DNA of 34,427 bases, taken from assembly GCF_018129985.1 (NCBI RefSeq), contig NZ_JAFCKT010000026.1, positions 1 to 34,427 on the forward strand, written 5' to 3'. This DNA comes from Bradyrhizobium sp. SZCCT0148. GTDB taxonomy: Bacteria; Pseudomonadota; Alphaproteobacteria; Rhizobiales; Xanthobacteraceae. Position numbers and translations under genes: made by a program. Below, piece by piece: positions 15,972-23,876 of this stretch (positions are counted from its first letter, which is position 1; every line of letters begins with the position of its first letter). The notes beneath the pieces were generated by a model, which was given only the letters and a program-made list of their open reading frames with translations, was not told the DNA's origin and did not search any database.

Positions 15972-16757
15972 CTACGCCCCGATTCGCCGCAGCGCTTCTG
16001 AGACCGTGACGATCGGCATGCCACGTCGCTGGGCCGCTTCCAGCGCGTGACGCATCAGGTCCGGCGTGCAGCCATAGGGGCTCGGCGCGTTCGCGACATC
16101 GTGGCCATAGAAGATGAGCCATCCGCCGCTCGCCACCGCCTGGTCGAAATAGCGATCGACGCCGGCCGTGTCGATCTCGCAATCGACCAGCGGCGACGCA
16201 CGCAGGAACTGGAGGTCGATGACGTCGCTGTTGACGCCGGGAAGGATGCCGCGCGCCGAGCGGAAGACCTTGGCGAGCTGCGGCTTGCGCCAGACCGAGG
16301 CGATCCCGTAGGGATAGGCGAAGTTCTCGAGATTGATCGACGAATCGATACTGCGAAAATAAGCGCGGTTCCGCTCGATCTCGCACGCCATCGCAGACTC
16401 GTCGAGATTGGCCGAGCTCTGGTGCGAGAAGGTGTGGCAGGCGATCTCGTGACCGGTGCGGTGAAGCCGCACGATGGCGTCATCCGACAGGCCGTGCCAA
16501 TGGTCCGACGGCTGATCGATCAGGCTGCCGGCGAGATAGAACGTGCCTCGGCCGCCATGTTCTTCCAGAAGCGCGGCGCCCTCTCCTGCAGCGCTGTCCG
16601 GGGCATCATCGAATGTGAAGCTTACCATCGGCATATGCGCGGGCAGCCGGTGCGGCGCGGCACGGAGATGCCGGGCCAGCCGATTGCTCACGCGTCCCTG
16701 GAGTGCCGACCACACGACTGCATTTCCCGTGATTGACGTATGTCCGTACTGAAACAT
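15972..16757 (-). CDS. Polysaccharide deacetylase-family protein
   Basis: This is a 261-residue NodB-homology (carbohydrate esterase 4) protein. The metal and catalytic motifs are visible: SFTFDDAP (46-53) with the catalytic Asp pair, HTFSHQ (108-113) giving the H-x3-H zinc ligands, and AYPYG further on. LIFYGHDVANAPSPYG near the C-terminus corresponds to the later histidine motif. No clear signal peptide or membrane anchor is present, so the location is uncertain. The likely action is removal of N-acetyl groups from a glycan or a small amide. It is a lone gene flanked by a repeat on one side and metA on the other, with no polysaccharide biosynthesis genes nearby. Confidence 0.85.
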   Translation of the reverse strand: MFQYGHTSITGNAVVWSALQGRVSNRLARHLRAAPHRLPAHMPMVSFTFDDAPDSAAGEGAALLEEHGGRGTFYLAGSLIDQPSDHWHGLSDDAIVRLHRTGHEIACHTFSHQSSANLDESAMACEIERNRAYFRSIDSSINLENFAYPYGIASVWRKPQLAKVFRSARGILPGVNSDVIDLQFLRASPLVDCEIDTAGVDRYFDQAVASGGWLIFYGHDVANAPSPYGCTPDLMRHALEAAQRRGMPIVTVSEALRRIGA

Positions 16758-16796
16758 TCGCGCGCCGGTTGAGGCAAGCTTAACGCCTGAGTAATC

Positions 16797-17819
16797 CTAA
16801 CGCGGAACCAACACCTTCGGCTGATGTGCAAGGACTGGCGCTTCGACATCCATACTGAGGTACTGCAACCAATTGCGGAAAAGCACCGCCGCCGCGCTGC
16901 CGGCATCGATGTCGGCGCGCAAATTCAGCGCGGGCAGCTCGTTGGTGAGCGCCGGGTGGCGCTGGTGAACCGCCTTCTTCTCGAAGCGAGCCAATTTGTC
17001 TTCCGTCGCTGCGTCAAAATAGCTCACGGGCAGCCGCGGATAGGTCTCGCGCTCCCGCGCAAGGTAGCGGCCGATGTCGCGAAGATATTCGCGCTGGAGC
17101 GACAGCGCGTCGTATTCCGGATGTCCCTGGAAGAACACGAAGCGGCTGGCATATTGGCGAACGAAAACGTCGACACCGGCTTCAGCGGAGCGGGTCAGCA
17201 CCTGATAGCCGGCCTGCGCGAGGTCCCTCTCCGCAAGTTCGTTCAGGCGCGAATGCGACACTTTCAAAGGCGCCGGCGCGGCAAGCGTCAGGGCATCGCT
17301 CGTCACGGCGTCGCAATCGAAGATGCCGTGGCATTTGGCCGGCAGCCGCCGCCGTGCGATGCCGTCGAGGTGCAATACCGCTGCATGCGCGGCAAGACAC
17401 GACCAGATCGTCGAGCGCGTATTGGCCTTGGCCCAGTCGATGAGTTCGGTCAGGTCGCGCCAATACGGCTCCTGGTCGAGCTCGGGCGCAACCGGCTCGG
17501 CGCCCGTCACGATCAGCCCATCGAACTTCTGGCGCTTCAGGTCGGAAAGGTCGGAATATTCGCTCTCGACGTGCCACTTCGCTTCCGGTGAGCGCTTCAC
17601 GCTGGGAAGCGAAAAGCAGTGGAGGCGGATGCGGCGCGGGCCGGCCGCAGCCTGAAGCAGCTTCAAGAACTGCCGCTCGGTCGCCTTCAGCGCCGGATCC
17701 GGCATGTTGTTGACGAGCCCGATCGTGAGTTCGCCGGCGTGATCGCGCGCGATATCGCGTTCGGCCGGCACCAGCGCCGGGCTTGAGATGACTTGATCCC
17801 TGTCGATCAGGATCGTCAT
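16797..17819 (-). CDS. metA: Homoserine O-acyltransferase MetA
   Basis: MetA activates homoserine by O-acylation at the start of methionine synthesis. The 340-residue protein holds the family signature LVNNMPDPALKATERQF (35-51), FDGLIVTGAEPV (99-110), the nucleophile C141 in WSCLAAHAAV, and H233 and E235 in FFQGHPEYDA, which match the E. coli catalytic triad. The C-terminal tail is about 30 residues longer than in E. coli. Although the family is called succinyltransferase, many members use acetyl-CoA, and the partner gene here is an O-acetylhomoserine sulfhydrylase, so acetylation is likely. It starts 12 bases after the metY stop and is surely in one operon with it. Confidence 0.88.
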   Translation of the reverse strand: MTILIDRDQVISSPALVPAERDIARDHAGELTIGLVNNMPDPALKATERQFLKLLQAAAGPRRIRLHCFSLPSVKRSPEAKWHVESEYSDLSDLKRQKFDGLIVTGAEPVAPELDQEPYWRDLTELIDWAKANTRSTIWSCLAAHAAVLHLDGIARRRLPAKCHGIFDCDAVTSDALTLAAPAPLKVSHSRLNELAERDLAQAGYQVLTRSAEAGVDVFVRQYASRFVFFQGHPEYDALSLQREYLRDIGRYLARERETYPRLPVSYFDAATEDKLARFEKKAVHQRHPALTNELPALNLRADIDAGSAAAVLFRNWLQYLSMDVEAPVLAHQPKVLVPR

Positions 17820-17831
17820 GGGCGCCGCCGC

Positions 17832-19133
17832 CTACTCCGCGGCCTCGAGGCGCGCTGACCGGCAGGCCTTGTCCAGCGCCTGGTCAATGTCCTCGATGAT
17901 GTCGGAGACGTGCTCGATGCCGATCGACAACCGGATCGTTTCCGGCAGGACGCCGGCAACCCGTTGTTGCTCTGGCGACATCTGGCGGTGGGTGGTCGAG
18001 GCCGGATGGCAGGCCAGCGACTTGGCATCGCCGATGTTGACGAGGCGCGTGATCAGCTTCAGCGCGTCATAGAAGGACTTGCCCGCCTCCATCCCGCCCT
18101 TGATGCCGAAGGTGAACAGCGAGGAGGCGTTGCCGTCCAGATACTTCTGGACCAGCGGATAATACGGGCTGTCGGGGAAGCCGGTGTAATTGACCCAGGC
18201 GACGCGCGGATCCGTGCGGAGGAATTCGGCGACCTTGCGGGCGTTCTCGACATGGCGCTCCATGCGCAGGGCCACGGTCTCGATGCCCTGCAACAGCAGG
18301 AACGCGTTGAACGGCGACAGCACCGAGCCCATGGTGCGCTGGTAGACGCTGCGCGCCCGTTCGATATAGGCGGTCTTGCCGAAGCGCTCGGCATAGACGA
18401 GGCCGTGATAGGAGGCATCCGGCTTGTTGTACGCCGGGAAGCGGTCGGCGTATTTCGCCCAAGGGAAGTTTCCTGAATCGACGATGGCGCCGCCGAGCGT
18501 GGTGCCGTGACCGCCCAGAAACTTGGTCAGCGAGTGCACGGCGATATCGGCGCCGTAGTCGAACGGCTTGAGCAGAATCGGTGTTGCGACGGTGTTGTCG
18601 ACGATCAGCGGCACGCCATGCGCATGCGCGATCTTCGCGAGCGCCTCGATGTCGCAGACATTGCCGGCGGGATTGCCGATGGTCTCCGCGAATACCGCGC
18701 GGGTGTTCTCGTCGATCAGCTTCTCGACCGCCTCCGGCTTGTCGCTCTCGGCGAAGCGGCCGGTGATGCCTTGCCGCGGCAGGATGTGCGAAAGCAGTGT
18801 GTGCGTGGTGCCGTAGAGCTGCGGCACTGAAACGATGTTGCCGCCGTGATCGGCGACGTTGACGAAGGCGAAATGCAGCGCCGCCTGACCGGTCGCGACC
18901 GCGAGTGCGCCGACGCCGCCTTCGAGCTGGGCGATACGCTTCTCCAGCACCGCGCTGGTCGGATTGGCGATGCGGCTGTAGCGAAAGCCTTCGGTCTCGA
19001 GATTGAAGAGCGCCGCGCCGTGATCGGCGCTGTCGAAGGCGTAGGCCGCGGTCTGGTAGATTGGCACGGCGACCGCGTGCGTGGTGGCTTCGGGCTCGTA
19101 GCCGGCGTGAATAGCGATCGTCTCGTTGCGCAT
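17832..19133 (-). CDS. metY: O-acetylhomoserine sulfhydrylase MetY
   Basis: This PLP enzyme of the Cys/Met metabolism family probably makes homocysteine from O-acetylhomoserine and sulfide. I use the ATG at 19133, which has a perfect GGAGGT six bases upstream. The open frame extends ten codons further without support. The 433-residue protein has YSRIANPTSAVLEKRIAQLEGG (52-73), the PLP lysine K204 in VHSLTKFLGGHG, and an insertion-bearing C-terminal domain with KGGMEAGKSFYDALKLITRLVNIGDAKSLACHPASTTHRQ, typical of the long OAH sulfhydrylases. MetZ (succinyl form) is the alternative. It precedes metA and is preceded by a structured leader. Confidence 0.9.
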   Translation of the reverse strand: MRNETIAIHAGYEPEATTHAVAVPIYQTAAYAFDSADHGAALFNLETEGFRYSRIANPTSAVLEKRIAQLEGGVGALAVATGQAALHFAFVNVADHGGNIVSVPQLYGTTHTLLSHILPRQGITGRFAESDKPEAVEKLIDENTRAVFAETIGNPAGNVCDIEALAKIAHAHGVPLIVDNTVATPILLKPFDYGADIAVHSLTKFLGGHGTTLGGAIVDSGNFPWAKYADRFPAYNKPDASYHGLVYAERFGKTAYIERARSVYQRTMGSVLSPFNAFLLLQGIETVALRMERHVENARKVAEFLRTDPRVAWVNYTGFPDSPYYPLVQKYLDGNASSLFTFGIKGGMEAGKSFYDALKLITRLVNIGDAKSLACHPASTTHRQMSPEQQRVAGVLPETIRLSIGIEHVSDIIEDIDQALDKACRSARLEAAE

Positions 19134-19150
19134 CGTGCCACCTCCGCGTG

Positions 19151-19234
19151 GTGCGGGCCGCACTTATTGGCCTAGAATGAGGCATGTGCGTTGTCCGCCG
19201 CCCCCGTGTTAGAGGCGGGTGGTAAAGCGGACAA
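19151..19234 (-). promoter_or_regulatory. Palindromic leader/operator upstream of metY
   Basis: Two inverted repeats lie between the metY start and the upstream gene. GTGCGGGCCGCAC (19151-19163) is a near-perfect palindrome and sits directly ahead of the ribosome site. Further upstream, TTGTCCGC (19191-19198) and GCGGACAA (19227-19234) form an exact 8-bp outer stem, and a 4-bp inner stem (GGCG/CGCC) can form within. On RNA this gives a bulged hairpin followed by a short hairpin near the GGAGG. It does not match the SAM-II (metA) riboswitch consensus that I know. It may be an unrecognised RNA element or a pair of repressor operators. Confidence 0.45.
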
Positions 19235-19339
19235 TAATTCGCATAGAGATCGAGGAAGTAACCCTAACACTTGCCGGCGAATTGGCCGGGATTCGGGTTA
19301 AAGCGCATTAATGAATCGTGGCGCCGACATTTCCACGGC

Positions 19340-19423
19340 GTCATGGCCGGGGTTGTCCTGGCCATCCACGACTTATCCCGCGGACAGGACAACGCGGATG
19401 CCCGGGACAAGCCCGGGCATGAC
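19340..19423. repeat. GC-rich palindromic repeat downstream of the amidase remnant
   Basis: GTCATGGCCGGGGTTGTCC (19340-19358) pairs with GGACAAGCCCGGGCATGAC (19405-19423) with two mismatches. The right arm also folds alone as ATGCCCGGG-acaag-CCCGGGCAT. It is a relative of the element at 5061-5130. The rest of the 374-base gap 19134-19507 holds only the metY leader and no gene that I can support. Confidence 0.7.
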
Positions 19424-19507
19424 GACCTCTGCAGGACACTCAAAATGCGATGCCCCTGCCCAGCAGAGATAGGTGAGGTCGCCAACGAGTTGGCAGCTGG
19501 CCAAGGC

Positions 19508-20584
19508 TCAGGTCATGATCTCCCACAGCCGATGCGCGAGCACGCCGGCGCGCTTCTCGATCGCGGCCGCCGCATCGAGCGCGAGGTCCTCGCGATAGCG
19601 TCCGGCAATAAGCTGCACGCCGATCGGCTTGCCGTCGTGCAGCGCCACCGGTACCACCGCGCCGGGCAGGCCCAGCACGTTGATGGCGGAGATGAAGCGG
19701 ATCTCGCCCCAGAAAATTTCCTGCACGCGCTCGGCGCTGACGGTGTCGTCGCGCGGCCCCGGCGTCGGCTTCACCGTGGTCGGCGCCAGCACCACCGGAT
19801 ACTCCTCGAAGAACAATTGCCAGGCGCGAATGTGACCGTTGCGCGCGGCGGTCGCGCGCATCCAGGCGGGAAGGTCGAGCACGTTCGCCTTGGCCTTCAT
19901 GCCGCCCCACGCTTTGTGAAAGTCCTCCGAGGTGACCTTCAGCATGCCGGCTTCCTGCATCACCATGGTCTCGTTGGTGATGATGTCGCACCAGGTCTGC
20001 CAGACGCCGTTGATGTCAGGCACCTCGACCTCGCTGACGCGATAGCCGGAACGTTCGAGATGGTCCGCGGCCTGGCGCAGCGCCGCGGTGACGGAGGGAT
20101 CGACGTCCATGTCCTCCGGGATCTTGGCAAGCGCCACTTTGATCGGTCCCTTCGGCCTCTCGCCGACCAGCGGCGCCGGCACCCACCAGGGATCGCGCGG
20201 ATCGCGCCGGCTCATCACCTCGAGTGCAAGGCGAACGTCCGCGACGTGACGAGCGAGCGGCCCTTGCGCCGACATCAGATGCGCCAGCATCGGCCGCTCG
20301 GCGGTGGCGCTCTCGTTGAACGCGGGGATGCGCCCCTGCGTCGGCTTGATGGTGGCAACGCCGTTGCAGTGCGCCGGCCAGCGCAGCGAACCGCCGATGT
20401 CGTTGCCATGGGCGATGCTGCCGATGCCGGCGGCGACCGCCGAGCCTGCGCCGCCCGAAGAGCCGCCGCAGGTGATGTCGGGATCCCAGGGATTGAGCGT
20501 CAGTCCGTGCAGGGGATTGTCGGTAAAGCCGCGAAAGGAGAATTCCGGCGTGTTGGTGAGCCCGATGACGTAGCGGAGCCCCAT
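19508..20584 (-). pseudogene. Amidase-signature enzyme, 5'-truncated
   Basis: The sequence matches the amidase signature family from LTNTPEFSFRGFTDNPLHG onward. The glycine/serine core GGSSGGAGSAVAAGIGSIAHG and the nucleophile motif NDIGGSLRWPAHCNG are present, and the C-terminus is normal (GKPIGVQLIAGRYREDLAL). Full amidases have about 450-480 residues. Here the first 100 or so, including the catalytic lysine region, are missing, because homology stops abruptly at YVIGLTNTPEF near 20570-20584. Just upstream lies the stop of a Crp/Fnr gene at 20604. An ATG at 20584 preceded by GAGG could start a 358-residue product, but without the lysine it should be inactive. The break marks the edge of the accessory segment. 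Confidence 0.8.
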
Positions 20585-20603
20585 CAACCTCACTCTTATC
20601 TTT

Positions 20604-21365
20604 TCAGCTTTTGTTATGAGGTACTGCAGTGGGGGGCGGCGAGAGGAATGCGTCAAAGCGCTCTTTCACGATCGCGTAACATTCGCACGACGCCATCTCC
20701 AATCCCCGCCGGTCCAGCACCTGCATCGCTCCGCGGCGATAGCTGATGAGCCCCGCGGTTTGCATCGATTGCGCGGCAAGGGTCACGGATTTCCGGTTCG
20801 CACCCAGAATGTGAGAGAGAAATTCGTGGGTGTAAGGAAGAGCTTCACCCCCGGCCCTGTCGTGCATCATCAGAAGCCAGCGACACATCCGCTCTTCCGT
20901 CGAATGCATCGCATTGCACGCGACCGTCTGCTGAACCTGAGATAACAGCGTTTCCGAGAAACTCACAAATAGATTGCGCACGTGGTCACTGTTTTCAAAT
21001 TCGTACTGTAATAGTTGAATAGGACAGCGAACCATATGTCCCTCAAGCTGCACGATGCATCGATTGAAACTAACGCGGCTATACATGGCGGCAAGTAGTC
21101 CAAAGGCTCCCTCGCGGCCGATATTCGCCGTTTCGATTGCCGCGCCATTCTCCAGCACAGTCAGGAGCGACAGGACGGCCCCCTGAGGAAAATAGGCGTG
21201 CTGGAGCTGGCCTCCTGCATCGCAGACCATATCACCAAGCTTGAGCGAGAGAGGCTCCAGATGCGGATCTATTCGCTTGCGACTAGCAGGCTCTAATGCA
21301 CCCAGAAGTCGATTGCTCCGCCGATCACGGTCTTTTTGCGGCTTGCCCTTAGCTTTTTGTTCCAC
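20604..21365 (-). CDS. Crp/Fnr-family transcriptional regulator (paralogue 1)
   Basis: This is a 253-residue regulator with a GTG start supported by AAGGAGG four bases upstream. The N-terminal half (about 25-150) is a cyclic-nucleotide-binding-like barrel (LKLGDMVCDAGGQLQHAYFP, then GREGAFGL). The C-terminal half is a winged helix with EERMCRWLLMMHDRAGG and the recognition region LSHILGANRKSVTLAAQSMQ. It lacks the N-terminal cysteine cluster of FNR and the arginine-serine cAMP motif of CRP. Six cysteine-containing sites (VCDAGG, RCIVQ, RCPI, ACNAM, CRWLL, SCECY) are shared with the paralogue at 22399-23184. The ligand is unknown. Its stop lies 20 bases from the truncated amidase. Confidence 0.88.
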   Translation of the reverse strand: MEQKAKGKPQKDRDRRSNRLLGALEPASRKRIDPHLEPLSLKLGDMVCDAGGQLQHAYFPQGAVLSLLTVLENGAAIETANIGREGAFGLLAAMYSRVSFNRCIVQLEGHMVRCPIQLLQYEFENSDHVRNLFVSFSETLLSQVQQTVACNAMHSTEERMCRWLLMMHDRAGGEALPYTHEFLSHILGANRKSVTLAAQSMQTAGLISYRRGAMQVLDRRGLEMASCECYAIVKERFDAFLSPPPTAVPHNKS

Positions 21366-21545
21366 TCTGCCTCCTTGCGTGGCCCAAACAAGGGGCGGCG
21401 ATCGAAACGTCCATTATTGCAGATGCTTGAAGATCAGTTTGGGCAAAAGCGCCCAACTGCCAGAGATGTATGATTGTTCGGATTTCGACGAATGGCCGCA
21501 ATCCGAGATCCTGGGGTGAGAGCCAAGGCCATTTCCCCCCGGGGC

Positions 21546-22277
21546 TTACCGCGCTTGAAAGAGAGCGTCATTGTGATTGCGCCACTTCTGATCTGATAGC
21601 CACTTATAATCCTGATCGGGCATGAGAGGTACGGCTTTCATGATTTCTTTGGAAATCGGAAGAAAGAAACTCGACCGATCCTGCGTCACTTTCAGCGATC
21701 TTATCGGTACGACAATGCTGTCCTTACCCGTCGTAAAGAACCCGCCGGAAGCAACAACCGCGTAATCTCGTCCGTCTTTCATTCCGAAGACAATATTCCT
21801 GACCTCGCCCACGATCCTGTCGTCGGAACTGCGAACCTCTGCTCCGATCATCTCATCGGTCCTCAAACCCGGTGCTAGTTCGTTTATCTTCAGAAGGGGC
21901 TTGGCGCCCCTTTTATCGCGACTACCACGAATCGCCCCCCGTTTGATGATTGGTTCGCTCGCCGCGATTTGCTTATCAGCCTCCTCCTCGTCGTTGTCCC
22001 CTAACGTCCCCATAGGTGGCCCCGCGATCAGTTCCCGGATGTTTCCGAGAAGACGCTGACAGTCCTCATGACGACCATAGGATCGGAGCGTGAGTGCGGC
22101 ATCCCGCAAGGTACGCAGATCCCGAACGGCCTGACTGTTAGCAGGCCCCCGCAGTCGTGTATTTTGCTGAATGGCTTCTTCCAGCTTCGCGTCGGCGATC
22201 TCACATTCTGCCCGAGCTTGTGTGGTTCCAACCACTCCAAGAATGACTACCGCCACTAACGCTCCAAATTTCATCAT
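21546..22277 (-). CDS. Exported PRC-barrel domain protein
   Basis: This is a 243-residue protein with a signal peptide (MMKFGALVAVVILGVVGTTQARA). A first part with two cysteines (CEIADAKLEEAI and HEDCQRLLGNI) and helical character spans about 24-90. A charged linker (about 95-125) follows, and then a PRC-barrel domain (about 132-205) with LRTDEMIGAEVRSSDDRIVGEVRNIVFGMKDGRDYAVVASGGF. PRC barrels occur in photosynthetic reaction centre H subunits, in RimM, and in many stress-linked rhizobial proteins. Here it is probably periplasmic with a structural or stress role. It sits between two paralogous Crp/Fnr genes, all on one strand. AGGATAGG precedes the ATG. Confidence 0.82.
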   Translation of the reverse strand: MMKFGALVAVVILGVVGTTQARAECEIADAKLEEAIQQNTRLRGPANSQAVRDLRTLRDAALTLRSYGRHEDCQRLLGNIRELIAGPPMGTLGDNDEEEADKQIAASEPIIKRGAIRGSRDKRGAKPLLKINELAPGLRTDEMIGAEVRSSDDRIVGEVRNIVFGMKDGRDYAVVASGGFFTTGKDSIVVPIRSLKVTQDRSSFFLPISKEIMKAVPLMPDQDYKWLSDQKWRNHNDALFQAR

Positions 22278-22398
22278 GACCTATCCTGGTATGCGACCGC
22301 GGCTGACCCCGCATCGACCCGCCGTAGGGCTGTCGTCATAAGCCTCATCGCAATCTACAAATACAATGGATCCCGCGGCCTGCTGAACCGGAATGTTT

Positions 22399-23184
22399 TT
22401 AATCACAGCAGGAGCCTCGATCGCTGCCAGCGCTGCTTTGCAACGGCCGGTTGCCCGATACCAAGTCAGGTCTACCGAGAAATGCGTCGAAACGCTTTTG
22501 TACGATGGCGTAGCATTCACACGACGCATCCTCCAACGCAGCTCGATCTAGCACCTGCATCGTTCCGCGATGATACTCAATGAGCCCCGCGTTCTGCATC
22601 GATTGAGCGGCCAGCGTCACGGACTTTCGATTGGCGCCCAGAATGTGCGAAAGAAATTCATGCGTGTATGGCAGCACTTCGCCGTCTGCGCGGTCGTGCA
22701 TCATGAGCAACCAACGGCAAATGCGCTCCTCAACGGTGTGCATCGCGTTGCAAGCAACAGTCTGTTGAATTTGAGAGAGTAACGTTTCCGAGAAACTCAC
22801 AAATAGATTGCGGACATCGTTGTTGCGCTCAAACTCCTCCTGCAGCACCTTGATCGGACATCGGACCATATGCCCTGCAAGTTGCACGATGCAGCGATTG
22901 AACGATGTGCGACTGTACATGGCTGAAAACAGCCCAAACGCACCTTCGCGTCCAATATTTGCCGTCTCGATGGCGGAACCACTCTCCAGCACCGTCAGTA
23001 GCGACAATACTGCTCCCATCGGGAAGTAAGCATGATCGAGTTTGCCTCCGGCGTCGCAGACCATCGCACCCAATTTGAGATCGACGGGTTCCAAGTACCG
23101 GGCAATTCGAGCTCGGCTTTTCGCTGTCAAAGCGACAAGAAGCTGATTGTCTCGGGTGTCACTATCTGTCTGCGGAGTGCTCAT
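22399..23184 (-). CDS. Crp/Fnr-family transcriptional regulator (paralogue 2)
   Basis: This 261-residue regulator is closely similar to the protein at 20604-21365 along its whole length. GREGAFGLFSAMYSRTSFNR, FVSFSETLLSQIQQTVACNAM and LPYTHEFLSHILGANRKSVTLAAQSMQNAGL are nearly identical between them. The N-terminus and the last 30 residues differ. It has the same effector-like barrel plus winged helix and the same shared cysteines. The pair flanks the PRC-barrel gene, which suggests a duplication with regulatory divergence. The ATG has no convincing ribosome site (TTCGCCTCC precedes it). It is divergent from the single-receiver gene, with about 140 bases between. Confidence 0.87.
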   Translation of the reverse strand: MSTPQTDSDTRDNQLLVALTAKSRARIARYLEPVDLKLGAMVCDAGGKLDHAYFPMGAVLSLLTVLESGSAIETANIGREGAFGLFSAMYSRTSFNRCIVQLAGHMVRCPIKVLQEEFERNNDVRNLFVSFSETLLSQIQQTVACNAMHTVEERICRWLLMMHDRADGEVLPYTHEFLSHILGANRKSVTLAAQSMQNAGLIEYHRGTMQVLDRAALEDASCECYAIVQKRFDAFLGRPDLVSGNRPLQSSAGSDRGSCCD

Positions 23185-23327
23185 GGAGGCGAACTAACCC
23201 GATGCTCATTGGCCCGGCAAGCCGTGACGGTTGAAAGTATCGCAAAATTTTTCATGCTGCTTTGTGGTCTACGCCACCGACAATCGTGAGGTTTTGGTTT
23301 AGACAGCCGCGGCTAATGGAGGTTCGA

Positions 23328-23711
23328 ATGCGTATAGATGTTCCCCGCCGAGGGATTGTCCTTGTTGTGGAGGATGAGGTTCTTGTGCGAATGCTCACCG
23401 TTGGTACCGTAGAAGATGCCGGATACGAAGTCATCGAAGCGCGGCATGCCGACGAGGCTGTCGCAATCTTGGAAGCGCGGTCGGATATTGCGCTAGTCGT
23501 AACCGACGTGGATATGCCGGGAAGCATGGATGGACTGAAGCTGGCTCACGCCGTCCGCAATCGATGGCCGCCGATCAAGCTAGTCGTCGTGTCAGGTAAG
23601 TCAAACTTGACGGAAGCCGACCTCCCTTCAGACACGCGATTCTTTGCCAAGCCGTATTCTGTCGGCGCACTTGTCTCAGCGCTCTCCTCGCTATTGGCGC
23701 ACGAACAATAG
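23328..23711 (+). CDS. Single-domain response regulator
   Basis: This is a 127-residue stand-alone receiver. The start is the ATG at 23328, with GGAGG five bases upstream; upstream in-frame codons are not needed. The acidic pocket is E15/D16 (LVVEDEVLVR), the phosphoacceptor is D60 (VTDVDMPG) and the conserved lysine is K108 (FAKPYS). With no output domain it probably acts as a phosphate relay or a protein-interaction switch (CheY/DivK-like). Its receiver closely resembles the one at the N-terminus of the next gene, so the two likely arose by duplication. Confidence 0.9.
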   Translation: MRIDVPRRGIVLVVEDEVLVRMLTVGTVEDAGYEVIEARHADEAVAILEARSDIALVVTDVDMPGSMDGLKLAHAVRNRWPPIKLVVVSGKSNLTEADLPSDTRFFAKPYSVGALVSALSSLLAHEQ

Positions 23712-23876
23712 ACGTTTCACCGCTGCATCAATATGTTTGCTCAGCCGTCTTTAGCTATCGAGCGTATCGGATGACTATTGCTCGCGAGAGCTAGGACCAA
23801 GCACTCGCATTTGATGCAGCGCTAACTTCAATTCGGCGACTTCCAGCATCTCTTTTAACCAGAGAGCCTTCCCATA

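Noticed and set aside
19134..19260. A SAM-II riboswitch in front of metY
   Set aside because: The conserved core of that family is not present; the palindromes differ from its H-type pseudoknot layout. I list the leader as an unknown element.
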